Below, piece after piece: positions 18,903 to 30,159 of a stretch of 64,000 nt of DNA (position 1 is its first letter; the number at the start of each line of letters is the position of its first letter). Origin of the DNA: Agapanthus africanus (lineage: Eukaryota; Streptophyta; Magnoliopsida; Asparagales; Amaryllidaceae); contig JASDDO010000006.1 of assembly GCA_030015575.1 (NCBI GenBank), positions 319,658,361 through 319,722,360 on the forward strand, read 5' to 3'. The notes under the pieces are model-generated. The model was not told the origin of the DNA, ran no database searches, and was given only the letters and a program-made list of their open reading frames with translations. The translations under genes were made by a program, and so were the position numbers.

Positions 18903-21900
18903 TGGTATCAGAGACTAGCTAGAGCCTTAGGCGAAGTCTAGACGGAATTTGAAGTCCGAACGAACCCGAAACCCCGATTCAAACATGCTCTCTGTCCAAT
19001 TTTTAAAATCTGGTCTTTTTCCACATTAAAAATGTTCAGAAAAATAAGCAGAGAATCCTAAGAATAACTGTGCAGCACGAGTTCCTAAATCCATCATTCT
19101 GCCGCGGTTCCGCGGCACGAGCTTGGCTCGTGCGGCGGATCCGCGACATATTTGTCGTTTTGTGTGTATCATTCTACACAGTAATTCTTAGTTTTGTATG
19201 CTGGTGTTTCTGGGAATTTTTAATATTTTTTCCAGAGTTGATTTTTCTGAGTTGTTTTGGGGATTCGAATGTTCGATCGGATTATCAAATTTTGTCTGTG
19301 TGGCTTTCCGGATAAATCTTAGAATATGTTAAAAAGTTCGACCGGATATAAATACCCAACTTTTCCCCTGTCGGGAAATTTCCAAGTGTTGGATTTTTCC
19401 GTAGTTTAACGACGTTCTAAGTAGTGCAAGTAACGCGATGGTCCCTCTAGAAGACAACAAACCTTAACTCGATTATGTGACCGTCTTGAACTGCCCTTTG
19501 AACCTTCGGGTTTGGGGCAGTACGGCGTGCCACATGTGAGGCGTTGGCTTGACCCTTCTACGGCTGGACCATTGGTACTGAGGTACGAACTGAATGTTGT
19601 TAGACTAGTTTCATGTGTTGATCTGTATCGGGAAAACTTGGGTGTTAGAATGTTCGATCGGAAAGTTTAACATTTTCTATTTATCTGGAATGGGATACAA
19701 TAATTGGAATTCACAAATAGTTATGAGATAACTAAATGAATGTTATAAATGTAGCAATTTAGTCTCACTTGATCGGTTGCCACGGAATTTTGATGTGATC
19801 AAAAGTCCGTCGCAATCACGTAGCGTACGCGGATACTCGCCGGGTAAACTTAATGGACAGCCTCACTCCATAGCCCCGACCAAGTGACTGTAGGAGAACC
19901 CCGTCGCCGAAAGCATCCGTTCGGGTGCTCGCGGTAGCGGTGTTCCGCCTTGGTTCACTTCGTCGACGGTATCGGGGGTGCGGCCATCTACTGAAGTTTG
20001 CGACGAGCATTCGATCAGGATGTCGGGAATCTTGTTGAATTGCCCGACTTGATATTGAAAAGAGTTTTCGATTTTGAGACTAAAATGCGGGGTTTATAAT
20101 TGTTAGGCATGCGATGTCTAAAGAATTCATTTGGTCAGGCATGCGATGTCTGAAGAGATTGCGGATTCCAACTGTTGTAGTTTTACACTTTCTTTTCTGT
20201 GACCGTAAGTGTAATATGTGATATCGCCGGTTTCGTTGCTATATGTCAACGACAATTGGGATGGACATATTTACTTACGTTGATGACATGTGATGTTATG
20301 TGTTGCTGGATATGTTATATTGGATCGTCGTGTTTGAATAGCCGGGGGTTTTTATGTGAGATGAGTGTTTTTCATTTTCATTCATGTAAAAACTTGTATG
20401 TAATATTCTTTTATTGGGGCGCTTCCAGGTTGCGGAAGTTGTCACCGTTTGTATATTATTTACTTTTCCGCACTAGGATAGACCCAAGGAGGAGGGCACA
20501 AGCAACCGGGTTCTGGAGTCCAGTGGGAGACCAACTTGAGGAGTCGAGTCCGGGTCTCCTAACTCCAGAATTGGTAGGGTTGCTTGCCGCTCTCGTAGGG
20601 GTCTAGGGGTGTGGGTTTGGCTATTCATCACGACCGTGGAATCCGTGTTTTATACTGGCTCGTATTGAAAACACGGACGTCCTAGTATATCCAATATTTC
20701 ATATGATTCTTCTGCTGCGATATCTGTGATGTGATCATGTGATGTTCTGTGATAGATACAGTATATAGTATATATGATATATTATATAGACGTTACTTAT
20801 GTTTTACACCCGCGCTAGCCCTGCCCCGCTCTATCGTTAGTTACCTAACCTAACGGTGCACGAGGGGACATCGAGGCGAATGCGGATGGCATAAGTGTAC
20901 GTCGTATTTATCTGTGATGTTTAGGTACTTAAATGATGGGACTTCATTAATGTGATTAATGAGATAAAAGAAACCTAAGATGTTGTAGAATCGAATTTCA
21001 AAATAAAACAGGTAGCTACAGTTCTTGCTTTGCACAGCGGTATATGTGATATATCCTGCACCTCATCCGACGAGGAAAGGACCGAGATCCCTTCACCGGG
21101 AGTGACTCCTTTAGCAATAACTGGCAGATGCTACACACTCGGTTTGTCTTTTGATTGCTTTTAAGAGTTTTTGCTTTGCACAGCGATATATGTGATATAT
21201 CCCGCACCTCATTCGACGAGGAAAGGACCGACGATCCCTTCACCGGGAGTGACTCCTTTAGCAAAACTGGAAAAGCCTCAAAAGCACTCCATTTTAAAAC
21301 CATTCGATCCTACAACGATATCAAGTTCATTACGCAATAGGTTTTCAGAAAAACCTGTCGTAGCCCTCCGTCATTTCAGATAAGTACTAGTTAGTATTCG
21401 TGCTGCGGTTGTTTGGCATGCGTCAAGGCGTAGTGTACGGTAGCTAACTAGTGCTTATCTGCTAGCATATGATGCGATTGGATTAGGGTATTCGTACGGC
21501 GTTGTTTGGCATGCGTCAAGGGTCGTGCGGGTGGGTTTAATTCAATCAGGAAATGACGGGTTGAACTTGACTAGCAGACTATGGGTTGTTTGGCATGCGT
21601 CAAGGTCATAGCGAGCTAGGGGCAAAATATTATCGGGAATTTCAAGTGTTGAAATTTGCAATGAGATTGCATACCTTCTATGAGATAGTTGGATCCCGAT
21701 ACCCGCTGCGAGTAAGTGTTACTCCTGGGAGAGTTTTATACATTACAATTAGCCGATCAAGTAGGTGTCTAGAAAGGTGTCAACGGGGTTACGCCTCTGG
21801 GAAAACGAGGTTTACATTAATTAGGTTCGTGCGAAAGCACGGGGGACCTCCCTCAAAGTACCGACACTGGCCTGGCTGAAAGATTGGCGAACTTGTAGTG

Positions 21901-22053
21901 TGTAATTAATCCCGGCTAGTCTTTCCTTTTAGGGTTTGAAGGAAGATTTGATAAAAAGCAGTGGAGCCATCCTGATTAGATAAAATAATAACCAATCTAT
22001 TCTTGCAAGAGCGCACGCTGAGTGTTTTCTTCTCTCTCTCTCCTGGTAGCAAC
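18903..22053 (+). other. Structured leader of Copia-B copy 1
   Basis: More than 3 kb between primer site and first pol-like codons, with no Gag. Twin hairpins at 20103-20121 and 20135-20153 share the loop GCG and have arms TTAGGCAT/ATGTCTAA and TCAGGCAT/ATGTCTGA, a compensated change. A hairpin at 20214-20279 has arms CGTAAGT/ACTTACG. A long hairpin at 20497-20600 has arms CAAGCAACC/GGTTGCTTG. The 18-mer occurs at 21089 and 21236. The triple hairpin motif TTGGCATGCGTCAA lies at 21413, 21506 and 21590. Confidence 0.6.
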
Positions 22054-24850
22054 CATGTCACGCCTTAATCAAGATAATAATACGGATTATTGACCGAACC
22101 CGCTTGTTATACTGAGCTGGGGAACGTTGGTCCCGCTCCAACTTATAATTGTTATAAGACAGAGCAGGAAATTGGGGAATACCAGATTTCCCGTGCCGCC
22201 CAAACGAAGAGAGTGCATGCTGATGCATCATCTTCGGGTGTGTTCATTATACAGAATTGTTTCTCAGTATCCTTTACGTCCTGGGTATATGATACCGGAT
22301 CAGGATCCCAGATATGTAATAAGTTACATAGGGCAAAAGAAAGGTAGAGAACTGAGAACGGGTGATAAGTTTCATGAGGCAGAAAACGGGGCAAATGTTG
22401 CAGCTAAGTCTGTCGGTCACTGTCACCCTGTATTACAATACATTGATTCTGAACGAATGTTGTTAGATACCGAATCTGATATACAAAATCATATCAGTCT
22501 CTTTATTGGTAAAGAAAGGATAAAATTTTGTATTGTTGGATAATGTTTTGAACATTTCCTATATCAAAAGTTGATCGGTTCAGGCACGTTATCTAAAAGC
22601 ATTAATGTTCTAAATCAAACTACAGTTCTTGGTATACGGATCACACACAAGAGGAAGAGTTCAGAAATGAACGAATTCTTCTTGAGGCATTGTTGACTAG
22701 GTCAGATCAATGTGACCCGACTAGCTAGAGTTACATATAGATGCATATTTAAATCAGTTTGAATTTACATCTTGTGAAACTCGCCAGTCATGTCACAAAG
22801 ATAAGATGACCATAGCTCCGTTTACTGGAAACAGAGAAAGAGTTAGTGAACTCTTGGGATGATACATGATGATGTATATAGGTCCCCAGTCTACACATGC
22901 CAGGACCGGTTCTTTATACTTCATTACGTTCTCTGATAATCTCTCAAGATTCAGACATATGTTCCTGTTGAAACACAAGTCTGAACCTTTTGAGATATTC
23001 ACAGAATATAAGTTAGAAGTAGAGAACCAATACGGGTATAAGTATTATGTCCTTTGATGCGATCAAGGAGGAGAATACTTGAGCACGGAATTCCTGGACT
23101 ATTCTAAAGGAGAATGAGATTCTCTCTCAGCATTACTCCTCCGAATACACCATAGCACGATGGTATATCGGGGCGGAGCAGATACACCCTATTTGATATG
23201 GTGTGCTCTATGATGAGTACTACTGAGTTACCTATTTCCTTTAGGGAGTTATGCACTTGAGAAGCTGCATACCTATTGAATAGGGTTCGAATCAAATTAG
23301 TTGCCTACCATTTCATATGTGATGTGGAAAGGGAAGAGCCCATGTCTTAAGCTAGTTAAGATTTGGGGTTGTCCGGCCTATGTCTGAAAAGCAAAATCCG
23401 GACAAGCTCGAGGCAAGGTCAGTTATGTAGAACTGGAAATGTTCCAGCTATACAGACTGCAGCTGATGATTTGATAGAACCAAAGGATTCAGTAGATTCC
23501 AACGAACCTCAGCCTCTCCGCCGATCTAGTAGGGTTCCTCACCCACCTGAGAGATACTTCTGTTTCTCTATGACAGTGGGAGCGAGGATTGCATCATGAG
23601 ATGATGACCCAACTAGCTTCGAGCTGGCCATCGAGAGTAAGACTCTGTAAGAATGGCTGGATGTTTATCGATCTGAGATGGAATCCTTATACACCAACAA
23701 AGTATGGACTTTGGTTGCTATATCTGAAGGGCTAAATCCCCATCAGGAGCAAGTATATCTTGAGAAGATTACTTGGTGTACATGGAAAAGTTGAGACTTT
23801 CAAAGCTAGACTTGTTAAAAGTTTGCATCATTGACCAGGTACGGATAATGATGAAACCTTTTCAAGTAGCTATGCTTAAGTCCATCCAGATCCTACTTGT
23901 CACGGCTACATACCATGACTACGATATCTGGTGGTTGGGTGTCATGACAGCTTTTCTAAATGATGTTTAGAAGAGAGTGTCTATAAGTACACAGCCAGAG
24001 GGCTTCATAGACAGTGGGAGCAGCGGAAACGTGTGCAAGATGCTTTATAGGATAAAGCAGGCATCGCGGAGTTGGAACGTCTGTTTTGATGTGTTAGTCA
24101 AAGAAGTTGACATCATCAAAATGGTAGATGAACCTTGTACAAACAAGAAGGTAGTAGGGAGTACGGTGACGATCCTTGTAGAGTACGTGGGTGACATACT
24201 CTTGATAGGGAAGGAGTTTCCTATGCTACGCTCGATCAATCTCCGCTTATCACTATGATTCTCCATATAGGATCAAAATGATACCTCCTAAATCCTGAGT
24301 TTTGGATCTATGAGATAGATTTAATTGGATGTTAGCATTCTCACTAGTTGTAGTGAGATGGTATCAACCGATCCTGGGGAGAATCACTGGAAGGGTTCCA
24401 GGGTGATAAAGACGACTGAATGTCAGTCACAGTCATTGTCTATACCCTTGGTAAAGGGACGGTATGTTGGTAGAGTTCCAAGCTAGATACCGTGACATAC
24501 TAGACGATAAAGGCAGGATACATCGCTACTTAAGATGCTACCAAAGAGGCTGTTTGGGTGTATATTGGTTCATGAGATGAACTATGTTCCTCCCATTGTG
24601 TGACAATGGAGTTGTGGCTTATGCCAAGGAACGCCGGTCCCATCAGTGATCCAGACATATTCTAAGGCAGTATGACCTGATCATGGAGATGGTTGATCTC
24701 CAGGGTGATCGAGGTTTGGAGAGTAGACTCAGAGGACAACACAGCGGATACACTCACAAAGGCCTGTTCCCAGAGAGAGACTTTTATGGGATGGTTGAGT
24801 ATGAGATACTGCAACCACTGCTACAGATGGCCCTAGTGCAAGTGGGAGAT
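22054..24850 (+). pseudogene. Degenerate Copia pol of Copia-B copy 1 (PR-INT-RT-RH), no Gag
   Basis: Domains in order: protease WVYDTGSGSQIC at 22282-22317; GAG-pre-integrase/integrase HKDKMTIAPFTG and STHARTGSLYFITFSDNLSRF at 22795-23050; the integrase tail near RRSSRVPHPPERY at 23518; RT with QPEGFIDSGSSGNVCKMLYRIKQASRSW and EYVGDILLIG (canonical YVDD has become YVGD) at 23860-24258; RNase H with a DTLTKA tail near 24750. Many stops and frameshifts. Only about 76 codons separate the first ATG (22054) from protease, so Gag is absent. The element ends CAAGTGGGAGAT before the LTR. Confidence 0.8.
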
Positions 24851-27058
24851 TGTTAGTTATATGTATGCCCTAGAGGCCATTACTGTACATAGGATGTATA
24901 TTGTAGTGGATGCTGGGACATATATAGGGAGGACTTTCTTGCTCGACATAATAGTATACTATCTGGTTGAACTTTACCTTAACGTGTATACTGTTTGTCT
25001 CTCTGTTACATGTTGGTAAAGCCCTTAGGATGTGTGCTTGACTACCTGGACTATGATGCGGATCATACTAGTGGGGACATGGTAGTCCATGAGTACATCC
25101 TTCAAAGTCCCTAGTCGAGGGTGTATCGAGACGGGGCATCGATATACCAGAGTAGACTAGCGTGTACCTTCTCGACCCATACAGATGGGCGATGGATGAT
25201 CCCATATCCATCGGTGTTTGACATCAGAGGAGATATACGGGTGCTCAGTAGAGACTGGGTACACTGGACGGACTCGCCGAGAACTCCCAGATGGTATTAT
25301 ACCTCACGTCAGATGGCAGTTCTCTGGTGACACTGGTACAGAGTAGTCTGTTGACCCGAGATCATCATAGAGTCTTGTGTGGTTCCCACTGTGCTTTGAT
25401 TTCCATCTTACCACGTCCAAGAGGGCGTGCAAAACGGTGGTTTTTGGGTACAGTCCCGAGTCACATGGAGGCAATGAGCGATAGGAGGGGATTCGTCTCT
25501 CCCGGTATAGGGGGTTGATGTTGCGCTGTGTTCGATTGGTTATAACAGGAAATCCCTGGCCAGGGTTGCTGAGATTTACTGGTAAGTGTTACCAGTAGTT
25601 TCTCGAATAGTTATAGACCTCATATCGACACGACTTATTGAGCTATTGGGGTCTGACGTTTACCACCCCTAGGCGAGATATGCGACATATCAGACGATCA
25701 GACCGGACTGTACGGTAGTGTTATTGGTTGGATTCACTGGAGTGTGAGCGGGCTTGCTCGTCGATCTTCAGATCGCTCAATACCCGGGTGGCCGTTACGT
25801 TTAGCAGACCGCTTGCGGCTTGTGGGTGATTGATATGATCATCACCTGCTGCCGGCGTATTGGCGAGTCTTTAGAGTCCTACACAGAGGTTTCCTGGCTC
25901 AAGCAAAACGAAATAGGAGCGCATATGAGATATGTGCGGGACCGAGAATAATGCGTGTATGTGATACCGTATTCCATTCTCGCGATGAATGTATTGATTA
26001 GGTTATATGCGATATACCCTAGTTATCGAATCAAAGGTTGATTTGATAAGCCGATACATTGTATACTAGTCGGTTGTGTGCGACATGACCGGATCATTGA
26101 ATCAAGTGTTGATTTAATGATTTAATGTATAATTATATATTTGATATATTACTTTGCATTAACTAGTATCGGTTCACTTTAAATGGATTTTCTCGCTCGG
26201 GTGTGCACATTGTATATTCGATATAGTTTCGTGCATATGATTGTATCATGTTTGTTGATACATGCATGTTTGTGTGTAGGTTTAGTCTAAACCTTAGTTA
26301 AGTAAATGGTTAAGGTTATGTTTAATTATTTTAATCATTTATTAATTTATTTATTGCATTTTGGCAAAAGGAAAAATGGTTGCTTTATTTTGTTTCTATC
26401 TTGAAGTTTCATGAAGGATTGAAAAGTCAACCATTTTTGTTTCATGCCTAACCTAACCATTCACCTAACTATGGTTTGCTCTCTACACATAACCATGGTT
26501 ATGTTATGATAAGTATGATTTAATTATTCTTTTTTTTTTGAACTTATCATAACATTTCTTCTTCTTCTTCCTTGCTTCAAGTGAAGAAAAGCTTACCTCA
26601 TCAATGGTGATTGATGTTTTTGAGTGAGAAATCCAATTCTAAAGTTAACCCACTTCCTATTTCTTCATCCTCTACCTCTTGCCAAGTAGTAGAGTGTGTT
26701 TACTTCACAAGTTTCTTGACTTGGTGAAGTCGGAGCTTGATTTAGCGATGCCTCGACGTAGATCATCTTCGGCATGGACATCGACGACCTAGCTTGCCCA
26801 TTCTCCGACGAAGCCGATCCTAGAGCCCGGATTTGACTTGGACAGCGGAGAGGACTTCGTTGCGGAGCTATGGAGGTGGAGCACCGGATCTACAAAGGTT
26901 GTATTTCCGTTTTCTCATTAGTTAAGTGTTAACTAGTTCTTTTTCTCCTAGACATCTAGTTATCGATCCGTAGTTTAGGGTTTCTCGGCACCATAATTTT
27001 TGAAATTGCCATGGTTGATGGCTTGGGAGACCTCACTAGCGTGCCTAGGAACCCTACA
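24851..27058 (+). mobile_element. 3' LTR of Copia-B copy 1
   Basis: 2208 bp, TGTTAGTTAT to CCCTACA, preceded by the polypurine tract AAGTGGGAGA at 24840-24849. The start, with GCCCTAGAGG within the first 30 bp, resembles Angela/BARE LTRs. It diverges from the copy 2 LTRs mainly at about 26240-26560. Confidence 0.85.
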
Positions 27059-30000
27059 TATTGGATAGTCTTATTCCAAACCTTAGGCTGGTGCCGAACG
27101 GTAGGGAATGAAGAAAGCCAATTAGCCTAAGTGTGGTGTACAGAAAGTATTAAGTAAAGACAAATAAAGAAATTAGAGGGAGGGCAAAGTAAATTGCGAA
27201 TGCTATTCATGACCAAACCAAGTATTTCATTACGACTCCCACTTCACCTTTGTATTTCTCCAGGACACTCCGTATCACTACGAAGATCCACAGTTATTTG
27301 GATACTCCATCGTATGGTTATATACGAACTCGAAAGAACTTGTTCCAGTTCGGGGATGGATTCTGGTTCAGGAGAAATAGGAATAAGGTTTATTCAGTTG
27401 TCTTTTATCTTCACCTTCTCTCGGGTTACGAGTGCTCCTAGGATTAGGAGAGTACACCCATTATGCTTATCGGATAGTTTTCTTCCAAACCATATGCTGG
27501 TGCCGAATGGTAGGAAAGGAAGAAAACCATTTAGCCTAAGAGGGTGTACAGAAGGTAATGACTAAAGACATATAAAGGGATTTGGAGAGATGGCAAAGAA
27601 ATATACGGTTACAGTTGTGAATCTGATAATGGAAGAGGCATTGCTAGGAATACCCGTATACCCCTTCGAAACATTTACATGTTTCAGTTTCACTGTGTAC
27701 TGTTAAAAGAAAACTGATTTCCCAATTAGTCCTTGCTCCAGGGTATGTATTTACCAGGTTTGATCTCACATCTGTATGGTTTTACAGATGCTGAGTGGGA
27801 GTAAGGTATTGGGAATTGGATGATTATCCTCATTATATCGGGATTCGTTGTAATTGGTGATATTTGAGGAAATCATCTGGGTTGTTTGCCGGACGGCAAA
27901 TATTTGGTTTTGAATATCCGTTGTAATGCACCAATTTCAAATTGATATATCTGTACGTTTATTTTTATAAAGCGGGATATAACTTTTTGAAATTATGTCG
28001 ATGACATTTACCTATATCAGTTGATGGTTAGGTAAGGAGCATTAAATAGCGGTGTAATTCTTCATAACTATAGCACAGTTTTCAACCTACGACACACGGG
28101 GAATGAGTTATTAGACTCAAGGGATTTATACAGAGTATTGTATGTTGTCTAGTGTCCATGAGGACAGAGGGGTTGGTACTGGTACTATATTCTGTTCACT
28201 TATGACTTCTCTAGCTTTTAGACATGTGTTTCGTAGAAATGCAGGGTCTGAGTTTTGAGAAGTTATAGGTATAAGAATAAAGTAGAGAACCGGGCGTTGC
28301 AAGTATCAGGATTCTTCAAGGTGATCGAAAATGTAGTTACTTGTGTATGGTATTCAGTTGAAAGTAATGATTAAGAGAACTTGTTTCTCTTTCAGGTTAC
28401 TCATATTTGGATGCACTCCTAAGTTGAGTAATGCTGATCGGCCTCTCTCCATTTAGTTGACATGCACTGGAGACAGCTGCATGATTTGAATCTGGTTCGA
28501 ATTAAATTAGTGCTTCTGTTTCTATATTGGATATAGAACGGTTCATATCTTAACGATGTTAAGGTACGGGGAGTTGTCCGGCTTATGCTTAAAACCAGAC
28601 TCTGGATAACTCAAGGCACGTTTCTGTAATGGTTGTTTGTGGGTTGACCCGGGCTATGACGAGGGTTGACTTTCTACCATCTGGAAGAACAATAGTGATA
28701 TTGTTCTAGACTCGCTACAGTTTTAATAAAAATGGATTTTTTTAGAAAACAGTAGTGGGAGTATGGTAGAACTGGAAGTGATTCCAGAACCGCAAACGAT
28801 TACTAAAAATTTGATAAGAACCTAAAGATTCAATCTGGTTTGACATTCCATTGGCCACTCCACAGATATGGTGGGTAACCTCAGGCACCCGAGAGGTACT
28901 CCGGTATGCTCAAAGACGGTGACAGGGAGGTTCTTGTTTACCCAGACTTGCCATTGCTGTTGTTCCAGACCGTGAGACCCGGCAGGAGGATGAGTATAGC
29001 GTCGTTCTGAACTAGCTTTAGAAGTGTACGTGTATATGACTCTGCCAGAGGGTTGTCGTAGTCAGTGGGAGCAGCGGAAGCATAGTAGACAAGTGGCTTA
29101 TGTCTATTTATAAACTAAAGCAGATATAACAGAGATAGATCATCTATTTCTGATGTTACAGTCATAGGTTTGACTTCATCAGAATAGAGGATGGATCTGT
29201 TAAGAAGGTAGTAGGGTGTGATGTCCTGGTATTTGGATGACATACACAGAGTAGGAAGTGAAATTCCTATACTACGATCGGTTATACTTTGGTTGTCACA
29301 CGGTGGTTTCTCCACATAGGAATTGGATATTATATCAGACATGCTGGTTACTAGATCTATGGTTTTGGATCTAGATTTAGAAAGTGTCCCAATCTGGGTA
29401 CTTAGACTGCATTCTAAAGGTGTTTTAGAATGGACGACTCCTGACACGGTAGTGTACCTGCAGGTGATAGAGTCACCCTCTCTAAAGGTGTCTTACAGAC
29501 TAAAGGGGAGAGGGATGTACATGATTGGCAGATCACTTGCTTAGGCAATTGAGTCAATCATGAGATGTCAAGTACCACACCAGATGTTTTTGCACTAGAT
29601 GCAATAAGGTGATATTGATCCAATCCTGGAGAAACGTTCGGAAGCAGTTTTAGAACATAAGTGGATGTTCTAGGGATATGATAACGACAGCCTCATTCGG
29701 GAGATGGTTATCATTCTAGGCTTCCAAAGTGACCTGGATGATAGAGTAACTGTCAGAGTTATAGTTTTCCCTCTGACGAGGGGCAGTATTTTGGACAGGT
29801 GGTCCAAGCGAATACTGAGGGAGGCAGGGCGCAGAATACTGGTTGGTTTCAGTTGACGATACAGTCTAAGAAGTTTGGATTTGGAGTTCATTTATGAACT
29901 AGGTCCCATCAGATATCCAGACATATTCTAAGACAGGTATTGCTCATTTCAGGAGATGGCTTTCTCCGCGAACTTGAGATAAAGAGAGACATCGAAAGGA

Positions 30001-30148
30001 ACATCAGGGCGGATCCACAAGCTGAGGCTATTTCTCGAACGCAATAGTTTCGCAAACGAGCTTTGTGAGACTGACTAGTAGAGGAGTTGGGTGTTCGATA
30101 TCACACGGGCTGTGAGTATGCGACATCGCAATAATTAGCCTTGAGTGC
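27059..30148 (+). pseudogene. Degenerate pol remnant of Copia-A
   Basis: Resumes Copia-A after nested Copia-B. The first 1.1 kb is not assigned; it contains a diverged direct duplication (about 27059-27192 and 27468-27598). From about 28240 it follows the Copia-B pol at low similarity. An integrase remnant with KVENR lies near 28285, the block equivalent to CLKSKIRTS near 28590, and an RRSSRV-PPERY equivalent near 28860-28910. RT follows near 29040-29300, with LPEG and a YLDD-like catalytic motif in place of YVDD. The RNase H tail is near 29890-30140. Heavily broken by stops and frameshifts. Confidence 0.65.
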
Positions 30149-30158
30149 AAGTGGGAGA
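30149..30158 (+). other. Polypurine tract of Copia-A
   Basis: AAGTGGGAGA, one base before the 3' LTR; the usual plus-strand primer of plant Copia elements. Confidence 0.8.
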
Positions 30159-30159
30159 T

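Larger units (their letters stand above)
18591..27058 (+). mobile_element. Copia-B copy 1, 5'-truncated, nested in Copia-A
   Basis: Remnant of the 5' LTR (18591-18901), internal region of 5949 bp and complete 3' LTR (24851-27058, 2208 bp). The LTR remnant differs from the matching 3' LTR end at about two positions in 310, so the insertion is younger than its host Copia-A. The left junction is internal to the LTR and lacks a target duplication, so about 1.9 kb of LTR and possibly part of Copia-A were lost. Confidence 0.85.
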
